Assembly: GCF_001577835.2 (NCBI RefSeq) | Contig: NC_029518.1 | Location: 88,022,979-88,086,978 of the forward strand | DNA length: 64,000 nt | Origin: Coturnix japonica | Lineage: Eukaryota; Chordata; Aves; Galliformes; Phasianidae | Direction of reading: 5' to 3' | In this document: piece after piece, positions 34,161 through 49,739 of the stretch | Numbering within the stretch: position 1 is the first letter of the stretch | Layout of the letters: each line of letters opens with the position of its first letter | Notes under the pieces: generated by a model | What the model saw: only the letters and a program-made list of their open reading frames with translations | Told to the model about the DNA's origin: nothing | Database searches by the model: none | Position numbers and translations under genes: made by a program

Positions 34161-36663
34161 TTGGAGTTGGCAGCAGACCCTGCGGGCAGGTAACAGCCAT
34201 GAGGCCCATCCCATCCCAATGTTTGGGTTTGCCGGAGTGTTGTTTCAGCTGGGGGAACATAAAGCTGTTGGTCCTGCTGGAAAAGACCATCCCAAGGGGA
34301 GAAGAAGGAAGGTTGTAGTGGTCAGAATACCTACCTGAGGCCTGAAGGTCAGGCCCTGTGCTTGGCCTTCAGCCTGGCCAACAGGCCCAGAGACTTTGGG
34401 GTAGGCCACCAGGCTGCCCTGCCACTGCATGGTTTGGGTGTAGCCCTCCAGCTTCAGTGAGGCCAGCGTGGTAGAGAGGCAGCCAGGTTGTGTCACAAAG
34501 CCTCTGGGTCATGCACAAGCCCTGGCCAGTCTTATTTACTACACAGATGGATCCTCTGAGGCTACATCTGTTTGCAAGGAAGGCTGAAGTCCAGTTCTCT
34601 GGGTGGCGTTTCTGGCTGTGTCCCACACAGGTGACCAGCATCGCACCAGGCCAACGGCATCATGAGCTGTAAATGCTTGTCTGCCCATCGTGCTGTCACT
34701 GATTAACAGATGGAAACAAAGCAGCTTGGCAGAGCAAATCACCCCTTGAGTAGTTGGCCCTGGATCTGCTGCTGAGCACACGAAACATGGGGAACCTGGG
34801 CTTGTTGCCCCTGCTTGTATAGAGATTGAAGCATCAAGGGAGTGATGTAGGACCAGGACCAGTGATAGAAACTGGATCAGCTTTTAGCCCCAAATCACTT
34901 TGTCTCCCCCCACCCCTGTGTTCAGATAAGCCATCAGAGCTGGGCTCACCCTGAATACACAAAGAACATCCCTTTGTTATTTCCCCTCAGCTGTGTAGAG
35001 CTCACAGACAGTTAGTTAAAGCAGGATGACTTCATGTCACTGAGTCACGAGCCAGTCAGACTTTTGCCTACTGCCTGATTCTTCTCAGGCATGTCGGGGC
35101 TTCTACAGGAGCACACTTACATAGGAATAATAGGTTGCTTAATAACAGGGATTTTGGTGCTGAGCTTTGTAAAACGTCCCTTACACAGATTGGGTGTTAA
35201 ACTTCTGGAGACATTGACACTGTTTATTACCAAACGAAGCTGTAAACACAAGATTTCCCTGTGAAAGCATTGTGTAACTATTAGTTAATTAAGCCTCCCC
35301 GCCTCTGTTCAGGTGGATGTGGTTACCTCTGCTCTGCATAAGACAGAACAGGGCACAGCAGAGGGTTTGTTGGCTGGTCTAAATCGCTCCCGTATCCTCA
35401 GGAGAACCAGTGCTGAACCTCCTGATGATGGGGTGGGTTTTTGAAGACGTATTTAATTAGAAGGTTCTTTCTTTCTTTAAAACCACAGCTAGGAGGGCCG
35501 TGGATGACCCCCTTGGACACTTCCCTTGGCTGACAATATGTCAGTGCATGTTTGTGACTTGATAAAGAGCTCTTGGTCTGTGGGGGTTGTTGGAGGGTGT
35601 CCTTGGTGCTTCTGTGCAGGTATGGTGTGGAGCGGGGTGTGGGGCTGCCTGCCAGCATAGCCATTAGTGTGCTAACTGTTGCCGTTTAATCTCCAGCATC
35701 TTGTTTGACGCCTCGGCGTAATAATGATGGGAATAATAACCGGTGTGCTCCAAAGCCGTGTGCATGGACTCGCTTTGTGCTGACGGCAGTGCCTTGCTCC
35801 AGGCGGGGCTTGGTGCCAGCCTGCTTCCAGCTGAGTCAGTTGGAGCAGGCAAAGCCCCGACTCAACAGCTGGCACCAAGTCAGGGGCCACTGTGCTGTGT
35901 GCATTACAGCTCAATGCGCCCTTATGCCATGAGGGTCCCCAGGGGGCAGGTATCTCAGAGGGGTGGCTCTCGGCCTCCTGGGATGGCAGGTTTATTGGGC
36001 TTTTGCAGAACTACTGAGGGTGCGACCTGCACCATCCGCTGCTCCTGAGATGGAGAAGTAAGAAGTAAGAAGACAGGACACGCGCTGGGAGTTACCAGCA
36101 GGGTTTCGCCCTACAGTTGCTCATTTGCTTTCCCGCTCGGAGCCGTTCGGAGGCCGCGGGCTCCCTCTCCCGTCCCCGCCGGGTTACGTCCGCCGGGGGG
36201 CGGATCACAGCCCGGTCTGCACCCTACAGCAGTGGGGCTCCCGGCCGTCCTGCAGACACACAGCAGGCTGGATTCCTGCGGCCAGCAGCCGGTGCTGCAG
36301 CAGCAATAGTTGAGGTGCAGCAGAGCTGTGCTTAACGTGAACAACCTTTGCTGCTCAGGAAGGAGGGAGCTGGAGGTGCCTTCAGGTAAACGTAGTAGTA
36401 AACGTAGAGGAATGTAACCCAAAGGAACGCTCAGTGTTCGTTTAGTGATTGGTGGGCGCTGTGAGGGGGGACGGCCAGTAATTTTCCACCTCGATTCAAG
36501 AAGAATCAAGCTAACGAAGTCTGATGTGACGCTACATGAAGGCAGCATGCATACAGCTGGGTTCTTGTGACAGGGCTTGCTTGATAGCCATTGTTCGGTG
36601 TGCAGAGCTGTGGCCCTGTAGCACTGCCTTCTCAAAGAGCAGCTGGCCCGTAGCGATAACAGG

Positions 36664-36824
36664 GAGGTGCCCAGGGAGGTGGTGGAGTCTCCTTCTCTGG
36701 AGATATTCAAGACCGGCCTGGACGCCTACCTGTGTGACGTGGTGTAGGGAGCCTGCTTTGGCAGGGGGGTTGGACTCGATGGTTTCTAGAGGTCCCTTCC
36801 AACCCCTACAATTCTGTGATACCC
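36664..36824 (+). mobile_element. CR1 LINE 3' end upstream of RRM2 promoter
   Basis: VPREVVESPSLEIFKTGLDA on the + strand is the CR1 ORF2 C-terminus, followed by GGGTTGGACTCGATGGTTTC and a final ATTCTGTGATACC. It ends about 310 bases before the likely RRM2 start, so it bounds the proximal promoter. Confidence 0.9.
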
Positions 36825-36869
36825 AGCTGCACACAGCCCATGGCTCATGGCACAGCCCGGTCCTTGTGG

Positions 36870-37161
36870 CTCAGCCCGTCCCCGCAGTCACTCTGTTCCC
36901 GCTCTGTTCCCGCTCCGCCGTGCCGCGGGACTTCCTCACTTTGGCGCGTTTTTGCCCCCCTTGCTCCTTTCTCCCGCCTTCTCCTCTACAATGGGAGGCG
37001 GATCCCGCCCTCCATTCCAGCCAATAGGCGTCATGGGGCGGGAGGCCGCGCGCTCGGCGTGATTTGTGATTGGCGGCCGGGTGTTCTGGCGCCAAGTTCG
37101 AAGGGGATATAAAGAAGTGCCCATTCCTTTCCCGCGCCCACTCCGTTCCCGCGCTGCCGCC
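36870..37161 (+). promoter_or_regulatory. RRM2: RRM2 promoter with E2F, CCAAT, CDE/CHR-like and TATA elements
   Basis: In order: E2F-like TTTGGCGC at 36940-36947; CCAAT at 37021-37025; inverted CCAAT (ATTGG) at 37069-37073; the palindrome TGGCGCCA at 37087-37094; TTCGAA at 37098-37103; and TATAAA at 37108-37113. Transcription should begin near 37138, about 25 bases before the ATG at 37162. This arrangement is typical of cell-cycle genes switched on at G1/S by E2F and NF-Y. Site assignments rest on motif matching only. Confidence 0.8.
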
Positions 37162-41476
<4,315 letters not shown>

Positions 41477-41903
41477 AGGGACTGAGGCACGAGTTAGTGT
41501 GTGTACGCTCCCCTCTTTGCAAGGAAGTGTTGAGCATATTGAGCCAGCGTGCCTTGACTTTTTGCGTTCAAGTCCCACTCTTGAGAAGTGTGGTGATACT
41601 GGTACTTCTAAGGAGAAGGAGGCTAGTGTAGCTCTGACAGCAAGATCCCTTTTTATTAGGTTTTGCCAAAGGTGTTGATTCTTAGAATGCTTAGGTAAAA
41701 CGTTACTCATCTTTTATGAAATGTGGGCATCAGCCTTCTGCTACATGGGGGGTAATGGGCAGCTTAACCACTAGCTCTGCATAAGGAAGCAGTTGAGGAT
41801 TTCTGCTCTTAAACTTAATGGATCCCCTGGAGGCAACAGCTTGGCATCACTGCTTTCTAGGCAGGTTTTTAAGTTTACTTTTTTAACTATTATTTTAATA
41901 GTT

Positions 41904-41911
41904 TGTACATA
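41904..41911 (+). promoter_or_regulatory. Pumilio response element in RRM2 3' UTR
   Basis: TGTACATA matches UGUANAUA exactly and lies about 25 bases before the polyadenylation signal. The function is inferred from the motif. Confidence 0.4.
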
Positions 41912-41934
41912 AACCGGGCACTTTATTTTTTCAA

Positions 41935-41940
41935 AATAAA
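41935..41940 (+). promoter_or_regulatory. RRM2 polyadenylation signal (AATAAA)
   Basis: Canonical AATAAA, followed by the GT-containing GAACTGTCTTGTAATACTCT, about 460 bases after the stop. Confidence 0.8.
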
Positions 41941-41960
41941 GAACTGTCTTGTAATACTCT

Positions 41961-43940
41961 AATGGGTAAAATGCAAGTCTAAGGCTTCAGAGTTCTGAAG
42001 CTATAAATGTCGTGACTTGTGCTTCTCCTGGTGTGTAAGATAAATGAATGGTGCTGCAAAACAGTGATATTTAAGTGTGTTGAAGAACATAAAGGAACTT
42101 GGCATGGCAGGTGAACAAATGGATAAGCATTGATAACTCTGTGCATTGGAAATAACATACCACTGGCTTGTGGGCTTTGCTTTTTTTTGATGTCTGGGAA
42201 CGTTATTTTATTTAGTAATAAAGAGCTGGTTCCATTTGAAGCTGTGCTGCTGGCTTCAGTGCTCCAGTGAGCAAAGATGTGTGTTTATTTCCTTGTGCAC
42301 TGTGCTGTGCTAATGCTGTGTGGAATGTGGAGGAGTTTCCTATGGTCTCAGGTTGAGTTGTGAACGAGATGCAGTGAAGCCATGTTAATTCTTGGTGAGA
42401 CTGAAAGTCACTGAAGTAAAGATTTCCACGATTGGCACCTTAGTAACAAGATGTGCCCTCCAAGCTGCCTTCCTTATACCTGTTTGGTTGGTGCTTTACA
42501 GAACTAGTTCAAAGCATCAGAACTCATGGTGTTATTTAGAGCATGAGACTAACAAGAGGTGAATGAGAAGTTTAGCTGTGTTAATAGTTATCTTTTTCCC
42601 AATTGATTCTTATGTACTGAGAGGATCACTAGATGGAAATGATTGGGATGGAAGTCAAATCATTAATTTGTCCTCCCCTAATTCAGGAGACAAGAAGTAG
42701 AACCGAGTTTTCAACATACTATCAGGGCAACTTGAAATTGATGGAAGGCCAAGTAAGCTTCTTGTTATGGCAGGTAGGAGGAGTCTTTTAGCTAAGTGTG
42801 CTTATAGGGTAATAGATACCATAGACAAAATCATAGGATCATGGATGTATCAGAGATGGATAGATAGGAATTAGTAAAAATGGATTCTGAAATTTATACA
42901 GGAGCGGAGTTTGAAGAACTGGTAGAGATTTGAAGTGGTGAAAGTGCTGCTTTCTTTATACCCATCTGAATGAGAACAGCTGTCAGCTGGGGGTTCTTGT
43001 GCAGTAATTGCTGCGAGTGGAAGGTGGTAAGGCTAGGAGAGGAAAAACAAAGTGATAAGTGAAAGTGGTTGTGCCTGGTGCCGTGCTCTGCCTGTCAGTT
43101 AATGTACGCAGAACTGATCCCTAACTATTCCCCAGTGTGTTGTACTGCTGTTAAAACTAACAGCTTTTAATAGCACCAGGTGGAGGTGCTATTACAATGG
43201 AGGAATGGTTACTTTGAGCATCATTTCTCTTGTTAACTTTATTTCCTATTGTGACTAATGGGGAAAAGCATGGCTCCAGGTAAGAAAACTCTTTAATTGG
43301 TGCTTTTTTTTTCCCTTTTGAATTACATGTTAGACTTAAATTCTTAAGCAACACTGAAGAGTAAGGGTAGCAACCCCTTTTGACTTGTCCTCAGGAAGCA
43401 GCTGCAACATCACAATGTAACGACAAAGAAAATCCCCAGATCTCTCAAATTTCCTGGAGTGATTACAGCAATTTGTGCCCAGAAGAGGTCAGAGAACAGT
43501 TTCTGCTGCTCATGACTGCAGCAGGGCACAGCCAGCCTGCGGATCTGAAGGAATACTCACCATCTGGTGCAATCCCCAAAGGGTAACCACTTCCTCTACA
43601 CCAATGACAAGTCAAACTTTGCCTGGCGGAAAGCAGTAAATGAGCAAAGTTCTTCTATCAAAGCCTACTTCTCAGTCAGGACCGGCTCCTTTTATTTTAA
43701 GCTGTTGATGACATCTTAGCACTCTGGCCTCTTTTTGTGCCTAATTAATTGTAAGAAGTAAATGCTTCCGTCAGAAGGGATTTGAGAGATAAGAGTTGAG
43801 TCTCATGCCCTGTTTGCTGATGGAAAGCTATTGTTTTTTGTTAGGGATTTGCCCATGGGAGGGAGTGTTTCTGATATCCTATATCAGACAGTTCCTTGAT
43901 TTCTGTAGAAAAACAGCCTTCACGTGCAGAATGGCCAAAG
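41961..43940. other. Interval downstream of RRM2, no feature recognised
   Basis: No exon or clear repeat is seen. The short + frame at 43380-43586 follows a CAG and is open for about 60 codons but has no recognisable domain or partner exon. Confidence 0.5.
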
Positions 43941-43949
43941 ATTAAGCTA

Positions 43950-44610
43950 ACATAAAATGTGTGGTAGGTCTTTGTGCCATGGACATTGATTTTTAAGAGC
44001 TTTTTCTGTTTTGTCTTCAAAATAATGATGGCATTGCTCCTGCCTGAGCTTGCGGAGTAGCTGGGGAATGACTTTATCCCTTTGGAGTGTACTGTGTACT
44101 TGACAGTCCCCTGCCTTCACATCTCCCACCAGTCCTTCACTATTAGTGAAGAGCAGGTCTAGCAGGGCACCACCCCTAGTAGGCTCTTGTACCACCTGCA
44201 TAAGGATGCATCTTCCACACACTCCAGAAACCTCTTGGACTGCTTCCTCTGCACCATATTATATTCCCAGCCTATATCAGGGAAGTTGAAGTCTCCCATG
44301 AGAATGAGTGCTGGTGAATGTGCAGCTTCTGCCAGCTGCTCATAGAATGCCTCATCCATCTCTTCATCCTGATTAGGCGGTCTATAACAGACCCCCACCA
44401 AGATGTCACCCCTGCAGGCCTTTCCCCTGATCCTTACCCACAGACACTCCACTTTATCATTCCCAACCCCAAGCTCTTCAACTTCAAAATAGTCCTTAAT
44501 AGAAAGGGCTACATCACCACCCTTCCTTCCTTGTCCATCCCTTCTGAAGAGCTTGTAACCATCCATCACAGCACTCCAGTCATGGGAGTGGTCCCACCTT
44601 GGAATGCTTG
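43950..44610 (-). mobile_element. CR1 LINE internal fragment, endonuclease domain
   Basis: Translated on the - strand, this is the APE-type endonuclease half of CR1 ORF2. Cues in order are SHDWSAVMDGYKLFRRDGQG, DILVGVCYRPPNQDEEMDEA, the catalytic-site motif ILMGDFNFPDIGWEYN, then GGALLDLLFTN. The frame changes once, in the region around 44160-44220. It is unusual here in lacking the 3' end, so it is either an internal remnant or has been cut by later rearrangement. Confidence 0.9.
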
Positions 44611-45340
44611 CTCTCTCCTTGGTTCTTGTGCACGGGGACACTAACACCAATTCAGTTCAAAGGAGAAATTTCCTCCAGTGACTCTTGTCCCCATGCCTTC
44701 CTTCATCTTCCATTATTTTGTTGTTGCGTTGCTGTTATTAGTAGTATTAGAAACAGTATTATTGTTGTTATTGAAGAGTCAAATGTCATCAAAGAAAGTT
44801 TGCAGAATCCTTTCTAATCCGGTTTTGAATTGCAAACTCAAAAGCAAAGATCTTGAATTCTGGATTCCTGGCTCTCCAAGACATAGGCAAAGAAAATGTG
44901 TTTTTTTGTCTTTTTCCACATGACACTTATGCCCAGGCACACAGCACTATAAGCAAGCAGGAGCTTTGCTGCCCAGCATTCCGGCTTTGCAAAAGCTAGA
45001 ATAAACCATAACTTTTCTGCTTGCTTGTTCAAGTTCCAAGAACTCATATGAGGAGTTCCAATTAAGTCAGGGAAATTATGATCAGTTCTGCATCTGTGTG
45101 CATACGTGCTGCTCTCTAGTGGTCACGGGCAGACGTCTTCTCCAGATCTTCCTTCCAAAGGCTTTCAATTGTGCTTTTCAATTTAATCAGTCGCTAACTA
45201 CAGACCCAGTTCTAACCAGCTTGGTTCCTGTTCTTTCTTCCAAGATGTCTGTGCTCCAAGGCTCCTGCTGTTGTTCAGGGGGTCTGTCTTGCATGACAGG
45301 AACACATGTCCCAGCAACGTTGCTGTACAAGAATTATCTT

Positions 45341-48300
45341 TCAGATGCAGGACCAGCGGAAAAGTGCTGGGAGCCTTCTCCGTGCTGGTGCCGCCTTCTG
45401 CCTTTGGTGTCTCAGCTTCTGGATGGTCTCAGATGCCACAGAACGGCTGCTCTGGATCTCAGGGCAGGGCACTGGGGAGACATAGCCTGGCCTGAGGTAG
45501 CAGTGCCTTTGGAGGGCCCCACCATCCCTCTGCGCCCAGGCCTATGCAGGATGGCAGGGGGAGGCAGGGAGCTGGGGAGAGAGTGCCCTGAAGGAGAGCA
45601 CGGTGCCTTGTCCAGTAACTCACAGTCAAGCGAAGGAGGCCCAACTCCTCTGTGCTGATGCTCAATATCTCACACAGCTGTTGGTCCTGTAGAACACTGC
45701 TGAGCTCATCCCAGATCCGCTTGGATGCTTCCAGCAGGGTCAGCACACTCTTCAGTATGTCCAGGGTAGTGCTATAAACAGAGAGCAATGCTGTGTCAGC
45801 AGGGCTGCCTTAGCCACAGCACCATGGCTCAGGCTGGTCCACTAGGCCTCAGGCTTTGCTGCGGCCCTGGCCCTGCTGCCCCGAATGCTTTTGGAGGCCT
45901 GGGGGCCCGGCCTGGGCAAACAGGAGGGGCTGAGATGGCCTTCCCGAGGGGCAGGGCAGGAGCCTGATGGGGGGCTCTGGGCTGCCATGGTTGGTATTGG
46001 CTGCTGCAGCCCTGAGCGGCCCACCAGCACTGGAAAGCACAGTGGGATGGAGGGCCTGCTCCTCGGGATGTCCTGCAGCTTTCCTTGGCTCTGGCAGCCA
46101 GACCATTTCTGAGCCCTGCTCTTCACATGGAACAAACGTGTGGGGCTGTCTGGGCTGATACCTGTCATTCTGTGGGAGGTCGGTCAACACACTCCTCAGC
46201 ACATCCCTGGGAAACTGGACGGTCAGCACATCCAGCACTGAGAGCAGGATCTGCTGAACTGATGTGCTCTGGATCTTCAGGTTGGCGTGGATGAATCCCA
46301 GAATCTCTGGCACCTGTTGTGAGAACACAGGGAGACTGCTGCTGCCACTGGACTGCAGCCATTTGCCTCCCAGGCTGTGTTATTACTGCCCTTCCCACAG
46401 CTCTTTGCTGCCTTCAAATGGCTTCAGTTCCCAAGAGCTGTGGCGGGCAGGGTAGGGCATGACAATCCAGCCTCACTCTGCTTACATCCATCAGCCAGGT
46501 GCCAGGGTTTCTCCGAAGCACATCCAGCATAGTCTCAGCCCACTTCTTCTCATCAAAACCATAGTCCCCAATGATCTTCTCCAGGGTTACAAGGGCAATG
46601 TCTGTCCTCTGAGAAGGGGCAAGGTTTTTTCCAAGGGGCTGCAGTAAGAAGGAACCTGAAAGAGTCTTTCAGGGTTCCCTTTCATACCCAGGAGACTGCT
46701 GTGAACCCCTCTGGCTGCCAAGGAAGGATACCCACAGATCTGTGCACAGGGGCACCCTGCAAGGCTGCTGCACTCAGACCAGGCTACAACACAGGGTGTT
46801 TGCCAAGCCCAAGGCAAGAGTGAGAGGGGTGAGGGCAAGCAAGGCTTCTCCCTTGTCCCACAAACATCTTTATAGATCTCTGGACACAAGTAATCCAAGC
46901 AGCAGCCCAGAGGCATGGGGTCAATCAGTAGATTGCCCAGTACATACGTTGTTGTAGAGGCAAATGTTCAGGTCCCTGGTTGGAGGAACGCAGAAGATGA
47001 CACTGCAGCACACGTTGAAGAGATGTAATATTTCTTCCTCCGAAATTGCCTTCACTTCGCTGCAAATAGAGAGACACAGATGCTAGGAGCAGTTCCTTGA
47101 TGCTGAGGCAGGGGTGGAACAGGTCCTCCCCTGGGCAAGGCTCCCTGAGAGGGATGGGGAGCCCTGCCAGGAGGTGCCTCCTCCCCTACGGGGCTGCTCT
47201 GGGTCAGAGGACAGTCCTGATGTCACCAGCTTTGGGGCGAGGGCCAAGACTTAGTGGGGAGCTGCATCAGGGCCACCAGGATGGTGCCCGGGGGATGTGC
47301 TGGCAAAAGCAGGGGCTGGGCAGGTACCTCAAGGCAGCAATGGTGTTCATGCAGCAGTATCTCAGGCCGGTGCTCAGCTGCTCCATGGGCTCCTCACACA
47401 ACAGAACCTGCAAAGCACAATCAGGATGGCACCTGGCAGCTGCCAGCACCCAGCAACAGCAAACCTGCCACCGGCCGCTAGGGCCTGAGTCGCCCCAGTG
47501 GCCCTTGACAAACACTGGCACACTGGTGCTGCTGTCCACCTCCACTGCTGAGCTCTCAGCAGCACCTGGAGTCCCATCTGGGGCACTTGGGTGTCTGTGC
47601 ATCATTTCCCTGCCTCCCTCTCCCCCTGTCCTGTCCTTCTCACAGGGTGCAGCTACCTGGGTGCCATGTCCCCTCACCTCAATCTTCTTGCACTGATTTT
47701 TCAGCAAGCAGAAGATATCATGGCTCAGTGTGAGGCCCTCCTGTCCAGCGGTGCTGCACAGTATGCAAATGCTGTTGAGGAACTGCAGCTTCTGCACCAG
47801 ATCCTGGCAAGCACACAGAGACCGAGGAGTGTGAGTGGGGACAGCCATGGCCAGGGGGACCAGGCGTTGTGGGGTGTGGAGCAGCACAGGACAGCTGCAG
47901 GACAGCAGCAGCTCTGCCCGGCCAGCAGCCCTCCTGCAGCCTGAAGGCAGAGCCAGAGGGACCGTCTGGAGATGCAGGTATAGCCACGATGGAGATGGCT
48001 GCTCTTACCATTTCCTTGCTGATGCTGTTGGCTTGGATGAAATCCACTGCCTCCTGTTCCACATCAGACAGAGGCAGCAATTCAGCATCTGACCAAGGAG
48101 AGAGAGCAGTGCTATAGAGGGGCCAAAGGCAGGCGGGAGCAGAGGAAGGAGCTCTGCCCTCTCCGGCCCTGGGCTCGCTCCCCTGGCACAGTCTGCCCGT
48201 GCCTGTCAGGACAAGGGGCCCTGGTGTCGAGCAGGGGGCACTCGCTGCCCCAGCCCTGCCCACCCCGCTGGGGACCCTCACCAGCACGGAGTAGGATGAC

Positions 48301-48369
48301 CTCAGTCACTTCGTAGGGCTCCGGTGGAGATTTTCTCTCCTGGGGAGCCCCACTCTCCTCCCAGGCCAT
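45341..48369 (-). CDS. Maestro-HEAT-like repeat family member (MROH-like), short or partial copy
   Basis: The family consists of HEAT-repeat proteins greatly expanded in birds; their function is poorly known. Exons on the - strand are 48369-48282 (ATG), 48088-48009, 47803-47678, 47407-47328, 47059-46948, 46608-46486, 46313-46162 and 45771-45624. All have AG/GT borders and agreeing phases, giving 303 open codons. Family-like segments are DAELLPLSDVEQEAVDFI, FLNSICILCSTAGQEGL, VLLCEEPMEQLSTGLRY, then IFCVPPTRDLNICLYNN and KKWAETMLDVLRRNPGTWL. Helical Leu-rich stretches throughout suit HEAT repeats. A terminal exon at about 45451-45341 (RSVASETIQKLRHQRQ, basic end, TGA) resembles family C-termini, but its acceptor is weak. 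Full family members are much longer, so the central repeats are missing. It may be a functional short paralogue or a decaying copy. Confidence 0.55.
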
Positions 48370-48734
48370 GCTGGAGCAGCTGGGGGGGTCTCTCCTCCAT
48401 CCTGTGAGATGAAGGCTAAGGATGGGAAGGTAGCAGCCACGGGGCTGCCAGGGGTAAAGGGAAACGATGTGGGCTGCGCTTGGGAGCTCCTCGCCAAACC
48501 CAACACTCCTGCCCTGTCACCTTGCTGTCCTAACGGACACTGCAGGCCGCCTGCTGTCGACCAGCTATGCCTGGGTGTCACGAGGACCAATCACAAAGGG
48601 CTGCCCTGCCCGGGCAGGGCTGGTTCCAGAGCCCGGTTGAAATGGCGCAGACCAAACTCCTCAGCGGGAGGGATGCGTGTGCCTGCTTACCCAGATAGCT
48701 TTGGAAGTGGGCCTGAGAGCAGCCGGACTGCTCA

Positions 48735-49738
48735 CTCTGAGAGAAAAAGTTCCTTCTTATGTCCAGTCTAAACCTCATCTGATACAACTTGTGGCCATTT
48801 CCTCGGGTCCTGTTTGTTGCCTGGCAGAAGAGGCCAAGCCCCTCCTCACCCCAACCTCCCTTCAGGAAGTTGTAAAGTGCAATAAGGTCTCCCCTGAGCC
48901 TCCTGCAGGCCACACTATTTCTTATACAGGCCAGGATGCCATTGGCTGCCTTGGCCACCTGGGTACACTGATGGCTCATGTTCAGCTGAGCATCGACCAA
49001 CACCCCCAGGTCCCTTTCCTCTTCACAGTCATCCAGCCACTCTGCCCCAAGCCTATAGTGCTGCATGGGGTTATTGTGGCCAAAGTGCAGGACCCGGCAC
49101 TTGGCCTTGTTGAACCTCATCCCAGAGATTCAGCCTATGCAGATCCCTCTAAAGGGTCTTCCTGCCCTCAGGCAGATCAACACCACCTCCCGACTTGGTG
49201 TCATCTGCAAACTTACTTAGCATGCTCTCAATTCCCTCATCCAGGTCATCAATGAAGGTGTAAAACAAGATGGGCCCTACAACCGACCCCTGGGGGACAC
49301 AACTTGTAACGGGTCGCCAGCTGGACACAACTCCATAAACCACTACCCTCTGGGCATGACCCTCCAGCTGGTTCCTTACCCAAAGAAGGATATACCTGTG
49401 TAGGCCATGGGCAGCCAGCTTCCTCAGGAGGATACTGTGAGAGACTGTCAAAGGCCTTGCTGTAGCCCAGGTAGACTACATCAACTGCCTTACCCTCATC
49501 TACCAGCCTGGTCACCCAGGTGACATCTTCAGCAGTGACTTTTTCTTCTCAGAAAGGGTAGTCAGGCATTGGAATGCACTGCCCAGGGAGGTGGTGGAGT
49601 CATCGACCATGGGAGTGTTCAAGAAACGTTTGGATGTGGTGTTGAGGAATATGATTTATCCGGGAAGTATTGGTAATAGTTGGACTAGATGATTTTCTAG
49701 GTCTTTTCCAACCTTGATAATTCTGTGATTCTGTGATC
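48735..49738 (+). mobile_element. CR1 LINE with inverted 5' part (twin-priming type)
   Basis: From 49530 down to 48735 the - strand reads CR1 ORF2 reverse transcriptase: [17 protein letters not shown], then [20 protein letters not shown] and FADDTK (a form of the catalytic YADD box), ending at [10 protein letters not shown]. From about 49538 the + strand begins [20 protein letters not shown], the very next part of CR1, and continues to the 3' tip TTCTGTGATTCTGTGATCC. The two halves are adjacent in CR1 and meet head to head. The simplest reading is one insertion with an inverted 5' segment. It lies about 370 bases upstream of the MROH-like first exon. Confidence 0.8.
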
Positions 49739-49739
49739 C

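Larger units (their letters stand above)
32881..36660. other. CYS1-RRM2 head-to-head interval
   Basis: There is no supported gene between the CYS1 CpG island and the RRM2 upstream region. Two degraded CR1 pieces (33380-33445 and 34040-34160) are listed separately. A locally GC-rich patch near 36130-36260 has a few CpGs but no identifiable exon. Confidence 0.55.
41477..41960 (+). other. RRM2: RRM2 3' UTR
   Basis: The UTR runs from the TAA at 41474-41476 to a cleavage site shortly after AATAAA at 41935-41940. It carries an exact Pumilio motif at 41904-41911. A second AATAAA near 42215 could give a longer form. Confidence 0.8.

Noticed and set aside
43380-43586. Possible exon after TCCTCAG containing a KEN tripeptide
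   Set aside because: It has about 60 open codons but no recognisable domain, no partner exon and no conservation evidence available to me.
46162-48369. Single-frame reading of the MROH-like region as several small separate ORFs
   Set aside because: The open frames break at splice sites. The spliced - strand exons give one continuous frame, which explains them better.
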